In this document: one piece after another, positions 1 to 9,045 of the stretch
How the letters are laid out: each line of letters opens with the position of its first letter
Position numbering within the stretch: the first letter of the stretch is position 1
Origin: JAEXOD01 sp043805435
Lineage (GTDB): Bacteria; Bacteroidota; Ignavibacteria; Ignavibacteriales; Melioribacteraceae
NCBI GenBank assembly: GCA_043805435.1
Contig: JAZDHY010000069.1
Span: forward strand, 1 to 64,000
Length of the DNA stretch: 64,000 nucleotides
Direction: 5' to 3'
Made by a program: the position numbers and the translations under genes
Notes under the pieces: model-generated
What the model was told of the DNA's origin: nothing
Databases searched by the model: none
What the model saw: the letters and a program-made list of their open reading frames with translations, nothing else

Positions 1-215
1 TATCTAAAATAACGAGACATAAAATAGCAAAAAGACCAGAAAGGAATTATGAGAGAAGAAATAAAGACTTTATTAAACATCCAATTAATATTCGCAGAGC
101 GATTTAATATGTTTTATTATTCCCTTAAGTTGACAGCATTGATTTTTAAGAGAGGGGGTCAGGGGGTGAGTTCCTATATGCAATAATTTAACTTTTGAGA
201 CAGCCTCCCCTATTT
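1..215 (+). mobile_element. right end of a probable insertion sequence (left part outside window)
   Basis: The window opens inside what looks like an insertion sequence. An open frame from base 3 to a stop at 107 encodes a very basic tail rich in Arg and Lys with an RPERNYERR segment, the sort of basic C-terminus seen in DDE transposases. About 80-100 bases further on is the sequence ACTTTTGAGACAGCCTC (191-207), which resembles the terminal inverted repeat of many bacterial insertion sequences. The matching left end lies outside the window, so neither the family nor the exact boundary can be fixed. The call is inference from the overall look. Confidence 0.4.
3..107 (+). CDS. 3' end of a putative transposase (partial)
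   Basis: This is a partial reading frame entering from the left edge, with 34 residues visible before TAA at 105-107. The peptide is strongly basic (RHKIAKRPERNYERR) and ends at IRRAI. Its position, roughly 85 bases before a terminal-repeat-like sequence, fits the last residues of an IS transposase. No catalytic residue is visible. It could be another basic protein; sequence upstream of the window would settle it. Confidence 0.3.
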   Translation, partial: SKITRHKIAKRPERNYERRNKDFIKHPINIRRAI

Positions 216-272
216 GTAACACAAGAACACCCCAACAAACCCATCTACGGAGATGTAAACAATTTTACACAA

Positions 273-518
273 ATTACTCAATAAAATCTTTACTCAACTT
301 ATTAAACCTAAAAGACAAAACAGAACCCACAAAAATTAACGCGGCAACAATTCCAATCCAAATACCGTACAAACTAAAATTGGCATAAAAGCACAAATAT
401 GCACCAAAAGGAATACCTATTAACCAATAAGCCGCAAAAATTACAAACATTGGCACTTTAACATCAGTTAATCCCCTAAGCACACTGGCGGAGGCAGCCC
501 GCAGACCGTCAAATATTT
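273..518 (-). pseudogene. truncated copy of the MATE exporter 3' end
   Basis: This stretch aligns without gaps to 5115-5360, the last 81 codons of the intact MATE gene downstream. By eye there are about 14 mismatches in 246 bases. The frame is open to the same stop codon and most differences are synonymous; the amino-acid changes seen are Q to R, G to S and a two-residue change near SVL. Similarity begins one base outside the stop codon and ends abruptly at 518, where a different remnant begins. A 69-residue open frame (274-483) could start at GTG but would encode only the last membrane helices, so it is called a remnant. It probably derives from a homologous gene, not a recent tandem copy. 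Confidence 0.9.
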
Positions 519-763
519 TCTATTACAAATTAAATAAAAATTATCCTAATCTTTTTAATCTGGATACTTAAATTAATTACCAAATTGGTATGGCCGGTCT
601 AATTAATCTTATAATTTATGATGTTTTAGGTTTTGAGATACGAACCCTGATAAACGAATATCAAAACCTAGGCGAGTATTGTCACAATTTTAACGCAACT
701 TGTCTTGCAGGTGTAGTTTATATTAATAAACTTTCTAGCAAAACATTTAAGGATTTTAAATAA
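519..763 (+). pseudogene. decayed T9SS C-terminal sorting tail
   Basis: Read in one frame from about 530, this stretch gives LNKNYPNLFNLDT, a stop (TAA, 569-571), then INYQIGMAG, followed by LINLIIYDVLG and a typical end with LAGVVYINKL up to TAA at 761-763. This is the layout of the Por/T9SS type A sorting domain (NYPNPFNPSTTI, then VYDVLGREV, then SGVYFYRL). The in-frame stop and altered prolines show decay, and the rest of the parent protein is missing. The left edge is flush with the end of the MATE remnant, so the two fragments were joined by recombination. An ATG at 590 leaves a 57-codon open frame that is unlikely to be a gene. Confidence 0.8.
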
Positions 764-997
764 TAGTTTAATTGCAATAATATTCATTTGCCCATTTTGC
801 ATTTATAACAAATAGTTCATAAGCTGAAATGCTTGCAGAAACGAGAATTATTTAATCTTCATCTCCTTCCTCTCTCAAAAAAAACGCATTAAAGTTATAA
901 AATCTGATTTACAAATCCCACAAATATTTCAATTTTTTTTTATTTGCCAATATTTTTTTTATATTAAACATACTCTGTAAATTTGATTGTGGAAGCA

Positions 998-3900
998 ATG
1001 GAAAAGAAACAAAAAATATTTATTAGTCATTCATCTAAAGACAATTGGTTTACGGATGAACTTAAGCAAAAACTTGAAGAAAACGGTTTTGAAACATGGT
1101 TAGATAAGTATGATTTACATGTTGGGGAGCTATTTTCTCTTTCAATAGTCTCACAAATTGCCGACTGCGACTATTTTTGTATTATACTGACCGATGAAGC
1201 GATGAAATCAAATTGGGTAAAATTTGAATTTGGTTATGCGTTTAATAATTATGTTGATAGAGTAAAATTGGAACGTGCCTTTATCATACCGATTCTATTA
1301 TCCCCATGTAACCTCTGGGGTGAAATATCACCTTTGCACTATATAGATTTCACAATAAATAAAGAATTTGAAACTTTAATAAACACATTAAAGGAACCCA
1401 AAAGCAACTATTTATTTTCGCGACAAAAAGAATTTAGACCCCCTATAAAAGAGCCTATTGAAATATTAGAAGCACCAAAAGATTATTTTGAACGAGAGTT
1501 ATCTCAAAACGAGATCGAACCTCTAAACTACTATTTTGATAAACCAAATCTTTCATTGGAAACTCTACCATTGCTAATCCAAAAACACAATTATATTTGT
1601 GTATTGAGTGAAGCAGGAGTTGGGAAAAGTACTGAGTTAGCCAATTTGGCCTATATACTTGCTAACAATGAAATGCCATTTCAACCTTATTATTATAAAT
1701 TAAACAAATATAGTGGTGAAGAGATTATTAACTACATCCCAAAGCTAAAAACCACTTTAAGTGGGTTTACTGTTTTAATTTTAGACGGGTATGATGAAAT
1801 TGAAAGTTCTGAAAAGAAAATCTTTTTACGTAAACTCGAAAATTTCGCTGATCACTTTCCAATGGTGAGCATAGTAATCTCTTCACGCAGTAACTTAAAA
1901 CCCACAATAAACAACTTTAATTATTTTTATATTCAGGAATTATCTTACGCTCAGATAAAAGAGTATTGCAATAAAAAAAATGTTGGAAATGGTTTTCTAC
2001 AATACTTTGAGAAAAGCGAATTATATGATTTATTAAAAAATCCTTTTTATTTAGCTAATCTGGTTAATTTGTATAATCAAAACGAAACACTGCCAAAATC
2101 AAAAGCCGCAATATTTGAAGAAATTATTAATCTTCATTTAAGTACAGATCAGATGCGAAACAACTTAAATGAGAATTTAAGGAAGTACGGAAATTATGAA
2201 TTAGTTGAATTAATAAAAAAGATTGCAATAATAATTGAAACTACGGGAAAGCGATTTATTAACGAAAACGATTTGGTTAAAATAATTAAAAAAGATGAAA
2301 AGGAAATCTTAAAGCATTGTGGTATTTTTACTATCTCAAAAACTGTGATTCCTACTTGGCAATTTATTCATAATCTACTACAAGAATATTGTGCGGCCAA
2401 ATATCTCTCAGAATTTGATATTGAGAAAATAAAAAAAGTAATTTGCTTTACACCGGATTATAAAATCTTAAAACCAACATGGTTAAATGCTTTAAGTATT
2501 TTATTAGAAATATGGGAACAGGAGAAAAAGTTAAATGATGAATTAGTTTCTAAAATTTATGAAATATCTAAAGAGGCAATTTTAACAATTGAAGCGATGT
2601 CTATTTCTAATGATTTGCGACATAAAATTTTCTTTGAGATATATAATGATTATTGCAATAAAAACATGCGAACAGGAAACGAAATTGTCAGAAATCTTGC
2701 TTTATTTGTAAATAATAAAATAATAAACGAGTTATTTACAAGTATTGAAAATTGTTCTTCAGCAATCCATGTTATAAATTTTGCAGAAATAGTTTGGCTC
2801 CATAAAAAGTCCATCATTCCTGACCTTAGGCAAAAAGAAATTCTATTTAATTTATTCGAGAAATGGAGGGATGAGATAGTTATACATGAGCTTATATATG
2901 CACTGAGAGCATATAAACTAAATAATTTTGATATTAATAGAATATTTAATCGAATTAAATTTATTGATAACAGTAGTATTAGAGCGGCTTTTTACAGTTT
3001 ATTAAACGATAGCGATTATGTTGAAGAGTACTTTAATTTTTTGATTGATGGAATAAAATATATTGTTTGGGTAGTTAATACAGTTGGAGAGGAGAAAACA
3101 GTAAGATTGGTTGATGAAGCTTATTATTTGGAACTATGCTTATCAAAATTAAAAAGTTACGAAGCCTTGAAAGCTATATTACAATATTTTACTAAAAACA
3201 CTAAGATATATACTAATATCCGCTTAAGAGATTTTATTCCGTCATTTGTTGATAACCTAATAAGTGTTTTTAAATTAAACAGACGAATTTATTCTTATTG
3301 TTTTGATTTCTTTATGATGTTATTTAAAGGTTCTGCGGAAAAAGATGCTCACCTATTTGCAAACTTTTTCCATAATACAAACACAACTATTAAAACCTGT
3401 AAGGTTATTCTAACTAAAAAACCTATTAAACCTTTATCTTATGCTTCCCTTGCTTATTTAATTCAAGGCCCGGATGAAATTAAAACAATCATTAATAAAT
3501 TTACGCGAGGCTCAATTTCAGAAGTTGAAATTTATACTATAAACAATTTTATTAATGGCGAAAGACAACATGAGACAGATTGGTTTATAATAGAAGCTAA
3601 TAAATTGATAACGAAAAAGCTAAATATTCCAATAAGAACAGACTATGAAAAATTAAAATCTGACAGATTAATCAAAAGAGTAAATTTACTATTAGATAAA
3701 AGTTTATATATACAAGAAGTTGAACTTTTATTTAGTAAAATCGGGAAAACAAGTATTAACAAGGATGATATTGATAAATTTGAAATCAAAGAAGAGGAAT
3801 ATTATGGAGATTATAGAGAAATATTTTATGAAATTAAGGATATCATTAAAAATGATAGTATAACTTATAATGAGATAGCATTGAGAATAAATGGCTATGA

Positions 3901-4993
3901 TTGGCTTCATTTCCAAACTTATAATTTTTATAAGTTATTACAACAACGTATTGTATTACCCCGTTTGGATGAAATAAGAGAAGTAATTGGTAAGTGGTGT
4001 GAAAAAACACTTAATGACCCTACCTTTTCTTTTACAATGCATAATACCGGAAACGGTGGATATTCAACATCGCCTAATGCAAGATATTTTTGGTATTTCG
4101 TTAAAAATAAATATTATACGTGTAAAGAAAATATATTGTTAGATCTACTTTCATTCGATTCAATTGAAGGTATGAATTCCGGCGGCATAAAATATATTGA
4201 AGAACATTTACCTTTTGTAAAAATTAGAGATAGAATTTTAAATAACATTAAAAGCGGAATTGAAGTTGAAATTGTTTGGGAAAACCACTTAGATTTTTGT
4301 ATGAGCCACAATATTTCAGAGGCCGCCGAATATGCTCTTACTATATTAACAAATGTTGGATGGACTGATTTTCTTAGAAAAAAAGCACTTGAATGCGTAT
4401 TGCAATTTAACGATGATGAGGAAACCGCCGAGTATTTAATAAATAATGTTGATAAACAATTTAGATGGAATGTGTTTGATCGCATTGATAAATATGCTAA
4501 TTTGCAAATTGCTGAGTTAACCAAAATATTAAACAATGATCAAGAACCTGAAAAATCAAAGGCAGCATTCAGGTTAATAAAATTTAATCAATTAAACGGA
4601 TTTGAGTATATAGTTAATCTAATAATATCCACCAAATCAGCAACAATTTATAATATTCAAGGATCCTATTTTAATTCATTCACTAATAAAGCCGCCCTCC
4701 CTAGTTTATATAAACTTATAGAAATTTGTTATTCTGATGAGTTTGCAGATGCCCCTTTTTATTCAATAAAACACAATATTTTGGGAATAATTAAAAACAT
4801 TATTGTTGCAAATGATAATCTTGATGAAGTAATAAATGGGTTAAATAAAATAATTGATAAAAATAAAACTAATACTCCTGAAATAACCAATATTAACTAT
4901 TCAATCAAGGATGTTACAAATTATTACTACCAAATTAAATCAGAGAATATATCAATTCAAGAAGCAATAAGTTTAGTTGAGGGGTTGGGATAA
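998..4993 (+). CDS. TIR-NACHT STAND protein, probable anti-phage immune sensor
   Basis: This is a 1,331-residue protein. Residues about 5-125 form a TIR domain: it opens KIFISHSSKD, has WLDKYDLHVGE, and SNWVKFEFGYA carries the expected catalytic glutamate (about E77). Residues about 200-330 form a NACHT-type NTPase: Walker A in SEAGVGKST (about 204-212), Walker B as LILDGYDE (about D263-E267), and the sensor arginine in VISSRSN. About 900 further residues look like helical repeats and probably form the ligand-sensing part. Related bacterial NLR-like proteins trigger TIR NADase activity on sensing phage; that function is inferred here. ATG at 998 is preferred, but TTG at 983 in frame is also possible and neither has a good ribosome site. 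The gene stands alone between remnants of mobile DNA. Confidence 0.88.
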   Translation: MEKKQKIFISHSSKDNWFTDELKQKLEENGFETWLDKYDLHVGELFSLSIVSQIADCDYFCIILTDEAMKSNWVKFEFGYAFNNYVDRVKLERAFIIPILLSPCNLWGEISPLHYIDFTINKEFETLINTLKEPKSNYLFSRQKEFRPPIKEPIEILEAPKDYFERELSQNEIEPLNYYFDKPNLSLETLPLLIQKHNYICVLSEAGVGKSTELANLAYILANNEMPFQPYYYKLNKYSGEEIINYIPKLKTTLSGFTVLILDGYDEIESSEKKIFLRKLENFADHFPMVSIVISSRSNLKPTINNFNYFYIQELSYAQIKEYCNKKNVGNGFLQYFEKSELYDLLKNPFYLANLVNLYNQNETLPKSKAAIFEEIINLHLSTDQMRNNLNENLRKYGNYELVELIKKIAIIIETTGKRFINENDLVKIIKKDEKEILKHCGIFTISKTVIPTWQFIHNLLQEYCAAKYLSEFDIEKIKKVICFTPDYKILKPTWLNALSILLEIWEQEKKLNDELVSKIYEISKEAILTIEAMSISNDLRHKIFFEIYNDYCNKNMRTGNEIVRNLALFVNNKIINELFTSIENCSSAIHVINFAEIVWLHKKSIIPDLRQKEILFNLFEKWRDEIVIHELIYALRAYKLNNFDINRIFNRIKFIDNSSIRAAFYSLLNDSDYVEEYFNFLIDGIKYIVWVVNTVGEEKTVRLVDEAYYLELCLSKLKSYEALKAILQYFTKNTKIYTNIRLRDFIPSFVDNLISVFKLNRRIYSYCFDFFMMLFKGSAEKDAHLFANFFHNTNTTIKTCKVILTKKPIKPLSYASLAYLIQGPDEIKTIINKFTRGSISEVEIYTINNFINGERQHETDWFIIEANKLITKKLNIPIRTDYEKLKSDRLIKRVNLLLDKSLYIQEVELLFSKIGKTSINKDDIDKFEIKEEEYYGDYREIFYEIKDIIKNDSITYNEIALRINGYDWLHFQTYNFYKLLQQRIVLPRLDEIREVIGKWCEKTLNDPTFSFTMHNTGNGGYSTSPNARYFWYFVKNKYYTCKENILLDLLSFDSIEGMNSGGIKYIEEHLPFVKIRDRILNNIKSGIEVEIVWENHLDFCMSHNISEAAEYALTILTNVGWTDFLRKKALECVLQFNDDEETAEYLINNVDKQFRWNVFDRIDKYANLQIAELTKILNNDQEPEKSKAAFRLIKFNQLNGFEYIVNLIISTKSATIYNIQGSYFNSFTNKAALPSLYKLIEICYSDEFADAPFYSIKHNILGIIKNIIVANDNLDEVINGLNKIIDKNKTNTPEITNINYSIKDVTNYYYQIKSENISIQEAISLVEGLG

Positions 4994-5115
4994 CCTCAAA
5001 AATATTAGATTTATTACTTTCCAAGCAGTACTGGACTTTTTTTTATTCAGCCATTAGTCCAACCAAAAGTATATTGAGGCCAAAGACATAAAAAAACTTA
5101 CATTACTATAGGTTA

Positions 5116-6450
5116 TTACTCAATAAAATCTTTACTCAACTTATTAAATCTTAAAAATAAAACGGAACCCACAAATATTAACGCGGCAACAATTCCAATC
5201 CAAATGCCGTATAAACTAAAATTGGCATAAAAACACAAATAAGCACCAAAAGGAATACCAATTAACCAATAAGCCGCAAAAATTACAAACATTGGCACTT
5301 TAACATCAGTTAATCCCCTAAGTACACCGGCGGAGGCAGCCTGCAGACCGTCAAATATTTGGAATATTGCTGCAATAATAATTAAACGGCTTACAACTTT
5401 AACAACTTTATAATCGTTTATATAAATATATGGTAGAATATCTTTGAATAAAATTAGCAGCAATGCAAACAAAAACATTATGCCAACACACAAAATTATT
5501 GAAGAAAAACCCGCGCTTCTAATTTTGTTGTTATTTTTTTCGCCAACCGCATTCCCCACTCTAATTGTACCTGCGGCGGAAATGCCCAGCATAACCATAA
5601 AAGTTGCTGAAGCCAAATTAAGCGCAATTTGATGAGCTGCAAGTTCAATGGTTCCAATCCATCCAATCATAATTCCAATAAATGAAAACGCAGAAACCTC
5701 TGTTATTAATTGCAGCCCGCTGGGAATTCCAATTGATAAAAGTTTTTTTATTTTGCTTATATCATACGCTTTAAAAGAAAATTTATTAATTATTCCCGAA
5801 TATTTTTTTGAACGCCTTACATACAAATACAAAGATATTGCCATTAAAGTCCTAGTAAATAATGTTGCCAAACCGGCTCCATTTAAACCCATCTCCGGGA
5901 ATCCGAATTTACCATAAATTAAGACCCAGTTTAAAAAAGCATTTGCAATGTTTGCCAGTAGATTAATATACATAGGCGGTTTAGCATCGGATATTCCTTC
6001 CAAAAACTGCCTGTAAGTTTGAAACACCATTATTGGAATTATAGACAAACCTACAATTTTCAAATAAGGAATACCCGCTTTAACAACTTCAAATGGCTGA
6101 TTTAGATGACCTAAAACACCGGCACCAAAATAAAGTAATACGGCAAATATAAACGAAAATGAAACGTTAATTATCAACGAATTACTTAATAATCCGCTAA
6201 ATTCACCTGTTCTTTTTGCGCCTTTTTCCACGGCAGCCAAAGGGGTTATAGCTAAACTAATTCCTATTCCCGAAACCATTAATACGGCAAATACACTATT
6301 TACCACAGCAGCGGCAGCCAGCGAAGCGGCACCTAATCCGCCAACCATAATTGTATCTACAATTCCCATTAAAATATGACCGAACTGTCCTAACGACAAT
6401 GGAATTGCAAGTTTTATTGTCTCTTTTAGATTTTGCTTTATGTTTTGCAA
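5116..6450 (-). CDS. MATE family multidrug/cation antiporter
   Basis: A 444-residue, very hydrophobic protein with about 12 predicted membrane helices, the usual length of MATE (NorM/DinF-like) exporters. It starts with LAIPLSLGQFGHILMGIVDTIMVG, the conserved first helix and loop of the family. The second half repeats the pattern (IGIPSGLQLITEVSAFSF). It would export drugs or metabolites in exchange for Na+ or H+ across the inner membrane; the substrate cannot be told. Its last 81 codons are also found, slightly diverged, at 273-518. It is divergent from the coiled-coil gene at 6568 and convergent with the TIR-NACHT gene. Confidence 0.9.
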   Translation of the reverse strand: MQNIKQNLKETIKLAIPLSLGQFGHILMGIVDTIMVGGLGAASLAAAAVVNSVFAVLMVSGIGISLAITPLAAVEKGAKRTGEFSGLLSNSLIINVSFSFIFAVLLYFGAGVLGHLNQPFEVVKAGIPYLKIVGLSIIPIMVFQTYRQFLEGISDAKPPMYINLLANIANAFLNWVLIYGKFGFPEMGLNGAGLATLFTRTLMAISLYLYVRRSKKYSGIINKFSFKAYDISKIKKLLSIGIPSGLQLITEVSAFSFIGIMIGWIGTIELAAHQIALNLASATFMVMLGISAAGTIRVGNAVGEKNNNKIRSAGFSSIILCVGIMFLFALLLILFKDILPYIYINDYKVVKVVSRLIIIAAIFQIFDGLQAASAGVLRGLTDVKVPMFVIFAAYWLIGIPFGAYLCFYANFSLYGIWIGIVAALIFVGSVLFLRFNKLSKDFIE

Positions 6451-6567
6451 ACTTATACTTATAATTATTTATGATATTAGTAAAAATAATTTATTATTTT
6501 GTAAAATCTAAGTATATTAATACTAATATATAATATTTAACTTACAATTAATTTAGGAAGCAGCTTA

Positions 6568-8370
6568 ATGGGGCTATTATCAAAATCCAAAAAAGAATTC
6601 GAAGCTCTAATTCAAGAAAACGAAGAGTTAAAAAGCAGGTTAAATAAATCTTTGGAAATGGTTAGCAGTTTTGAAGACCTTGAATATAAAGTTATTAATG
6701 CCCGCAAGGAAATTGCGGAATTAAATCAACAGGAATTTGAATCCGCCAACCGACTACGTGATTTGGAAAATGATATAAATAAAAAAAAGCATCTTTTTAC
6801 CGATTTGAACTCAAAAATAAAAACTCTTGAAAGCAGCGAACTGACACTTAACGATAGTGTTGAAAAATTATTAAAAGAAAAAAATGAAGCGGAACAAACA
6901 TACAACGCTAAATTAAAAATGTTTGAAGAAATTGGCAGTAAGGGAAGTGATATAACCTTAGATATTGAACAAAAAGAATTGGAATTAAAAGAATTAAACG
7001 AATCAATTGAAAGTTCTAAAAAAGATAAAAATTATTTAGTTGAAGAAATCATTTCCCTTCAGGAAAATGTTATTAATTTACGTGAAGAACATAAGGAAAT
7101 TGACACCAATTATGGCAGTATAAAAGAAGAGTTTAACACCTTAACAACAAATGTAAACGAACTTAGAACCCGACTTACAGCATACACAAACGAACTTAGA
7201 GACGTTGAATTAACTATTGTTCAAAAACGTGATATTGAAAACAAACTTGAAAAAAAATTAGATACATTAATAAAAGAAGAAAAAGAAAAATCGATTTTTG
7301 TTAAAGAACTTGACGAAAGAATTTTATTAAATGAAGAAATAAAACAAAATATTGAAGAAGGTTTATCGGGCTTAATTAAACAACTTGCGGAAAAAGACCT
7401 GCTATTTGATGAATATAGCTCTAAAAAAGATGAAATAGCCTCGCAAATAATTGAAAAAAGAAAAGAACTTGCAAATATTGAAGTGTTAATTACTCAAAAT
7501 TCGGGCAATTACCAACAACTTGAAAAGCAATCCTCAAATCTTGCATCCTCAATTGATAAATTGAACACAGAATTAGAAAATAAAACCGCTATTAATCATA
7601 ACATTGAACAAAGCATATTGCAAAAACGTCAGGAAGAAGAATTTAGGATTACGCAATTAAACGAAATAAAAGCCAAGATAAATGATATTGAAAAATTTAA
7701 GTTTGATATAGAGCAAAATTATTTACAGCTTGAATCTAAATTATCCGAAACTTTAACTTTATTTAACGAAGAAATTACCGAAGCCAAAATTAAATTAAAT
7801 CTGTTAAAACAGCATATATTAGATAGAGAAATTGAAATAAGTGCCAAAGATAAACTGTTAAATGAAAAAAGAATTAAAATTTCTGAGATTGAGGGTAATA
7901 TTAGTATTCTTATTAAAGAAAAAGAATCTTACGATGGAATTGTAAATAACCTTAAAAACACAAGAACAGAACATGAGTTACAAATTGAAAAATTAAAAGC
8001 AGCCGAATTTAATCAAAAAGCTTATTTAAATGATACTATTAACCAATTGACAACTACAGAAAACAAAAAAGCGGAAGTTGAATTAAATATTAAACAACTT
8101 CTTGATATGCAGTCAAAAACCTATACTGCTTTTGAAGAAAGAAACTCTCTGGCCGTAACCGAACTTAAAGAAAACGAACTAAAACTAAAAGACATTACCG
8201 AAAAAATTAGCACCGAGTCTTCAAAGCTTGCAGAGTTAAAAAACGAGATGTTACAATTTGAAATAAAAAAAGAAGAGTATTCTTCTAAAATTGCACAGCT
8301 TATATCTTTGGAAAATTCTATGGAATTAAAAACTTCCGCCACTTTAGATAAAACCGAATTGGAAGATTAA
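6568..8370 (+). CDS. large coiled-coil protein of unknown function
   Basis: A 600-residue protein made almost wholly of charged heptad-like sequence rich in Glu, Lys, Leu, Asn and Ile from about residue 10 to 590, with no signal peptide, membrane segment or catalytic motif. The start MGLLSKSKKEFEALIQ is a short amphipathic or basic head. It resembles the SMC-like or myosin-like coiled coils often left unannotated in Bacteroidota; a cytoskeletal or scaffold role is possible but not supported by any motif. The ATG lies 9 bases after an AGGAAG sequence. It is monocistronic, with a candidate terminator at 8458-8482. Confidence 0.75.
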   Translation: MGLLSKSKKEFEALIQENEELKSRLNKSLEMVSSFEDLEYKVINARKEIAELNQQEFESANRLRDLENDINKKKHLFTDLNSKIKTLESSELTLNDSVEKLLKEKNEAEQTYNAKLKMFEEIGSKGSDITLDIEQKELELKELNESIESSKKDKNYLVEEIISLQENVINLREEHKEIDTNYGSIKEEFNTLTTNVNELRTRLTAYTNELRDVELTIVQKRDIENKLEKKLDTLIKEEKEKSIFVKELDERILLNEEIKQNIEEGLSGLIKQLAEKDLLFDEYSSKKDEIASQIIEKRKELANIEVLITQNSGNYQQLEKQSSNLASSIDKLNTELENKTAINHNIEQSILQKRQEEEFRITQLNEIKAKINDIEKFKFDIEQNYLQLESKLSETLTLFNEEITEAKIKLNLLKQHILDREIEISAKDKLLNEKRIKISEIEGNISILIKEKESYDGIVNNLKNTRTEHELQIEKLKAAEFNQKAYLNDTINQLTTTENKKAEVELNIKQLLDMQSKTYTAFEERNSLAVTELKENELKLKDITEKISTESSKLAELKNEMLQFEIKKEEYSSKIAQLISLENSMELKTSATLDKTELED

Positions 8371-8457
8371 AATTTATTTTATGTCTTCATAAAAACTATG
8401 GGGATACAACCCAATTGTTATTATTTATGGTTATCTTTTCCTAATTACGTAAAGGCT

Positions 8458-8482
8458 CTCCTTAATGTAAAAGGAGTTTTTT
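8458..8482 (+). terminator. candidate intrinsic terminator after the coiled-coil gene
   Basis: CTCCTT (8458-8463) and AAGGAG (8471-8476) form a perfect 6-bp stem with a 7-base loop and are followed directly by six T (8477-8482). It lies about 90 bases after the stop of the coiled-coil gene and just before the first long repeat unit. The stem is short, so its strength is uncertain. Confidence 0.5.
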
Positions 8483-8607
8483 GAGAATACAGTTCTTTAG
8501 TTATATTAACCCTGTAAAGGGTTACATGTCATTAGCCGCCATGCACACAGAAGAAGAATACAACCCCGGAGTGGGTTGCATGTTGGTTAATAATAATATT
8601 GGCAAAA
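8481..8607. repeat. 127-bp intergenic repeat, unit 1
   Basis: Runs from TTGAGAATAC to GGCAAAA and recurs nearly unchanged at 8722-8848. Inside are two palindromes, AACCCTGTAAAGGGTT (about 8509-8524) and CAACCCCGGAGTGGGTTG (about 8561-8578), separated by a block identical between units (ACATGTCATTAGCCGC and onward). A 74-residue open frame crosses it but its residues follow the repeat, so it is not called a gene. Such palindromic blocks are common between genes in Bacteroidota-like genomes. Confidence 0.9.
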
Positions 8608-8721
8608 GAGCGAAGTTGAGTTGGAAGATCAAAAAATATAAAATATCTTATATTTTCCCAAAAAAGCTATGGAACCAATATTTGGAATCTCCCTTTAATT
8701 TTTAACGAAAAATGATTTATT

Positions 8722-8848
8722 TTGAGAATACAATTATTTTTGTTAAATTAACCCTGTAAGGGTTACATGTCATTAGCCGCAATGCACACAGAAGAAGAAT
8801 ACAACCCCGGAGTGGGTTGCATGTTGGATAATAATAATATTGGCAAAA
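8722..8848. repeat. 127-bp intergenic repeat, unit 2
   Basis: A second copy of the block at 8481-8607, in the same orientation, starting 241 bases later. The conserved core (from AACCCTGTAAGGGTT through the CAACCCC/GGGTTG palindrome) is almost identical; the first palindrome loop has lost one base and the AT-rich left flank is more diverged. The retained core with variable flanks suggests the palindromes are what is preserved. Confidence 0.9.
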
Positions 8849-8990
8849 TCAAATTAATACGTGTAAATATTTTTTAAGCATGTGTCTTAATACCACAATT
8901 TTAATTTTTGTTACACCATATTTACAACAGATTTTAAACAACAAAATTCCTGTAACAAAATCTGACTTGAAGTGATATATTCCCACAACT

Positions 8991-9020
8991 AAAAAAAGCC
9001 GCCTAAACCTAAGCGGCTTT
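8991..9020 (-). terminator. intrinsic terminator for the beta-barrel gene
   Basis: On the minus strand the sequence reads AAGCCGC, a short loop, GCGGCTT and then a run of T (the A run at 8991-8997). The arms are 8996-9002 and 9013-9019. It lies about 25 bases past the stop of the gene at 9046-9684 and has the GC-rich stem plus U-tract form of a rho-independent terminator. Confidence 0.85.
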
Positions 9021-9045
9021 GCACATAACAACGTTGTACCAGAGA

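Larger units (their letters stand above)
8608..9045. other. remainder of the 8371-9045 intergenic region
   Basis: The 675 bases between the coiled-coil gene and the beta-barrel gene hold the candidate terminator at 8458, the two repeat units and the hairpin at 8991-9020. The rest is AT-rich with no coding signal that could be supported on either strand. Short open frames at 8481-8705 and 8849-9031 look accidental. Confidence 0.6.

Noticed and set aside
274..483. 69-residue open frame as a small membrane protein gene
   Set aside because: It is the truncated 3' end of a MATE gene and has lost the rest of the protein; it is listed as a pseudogene instead.
8481..8705. 74-residue open frame after the coiled-coil gene
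   Set aside because: Its residues are dictated by the repeat unit, which recurs at 8722-8848 without the same frame being kept open; no family and no ribosome site.
8849..9031. 60-residue minus-strand frame next to the second repeat
   Set aside because: It overlaps the terminator of the beta-barrel gene and shows no protein features.
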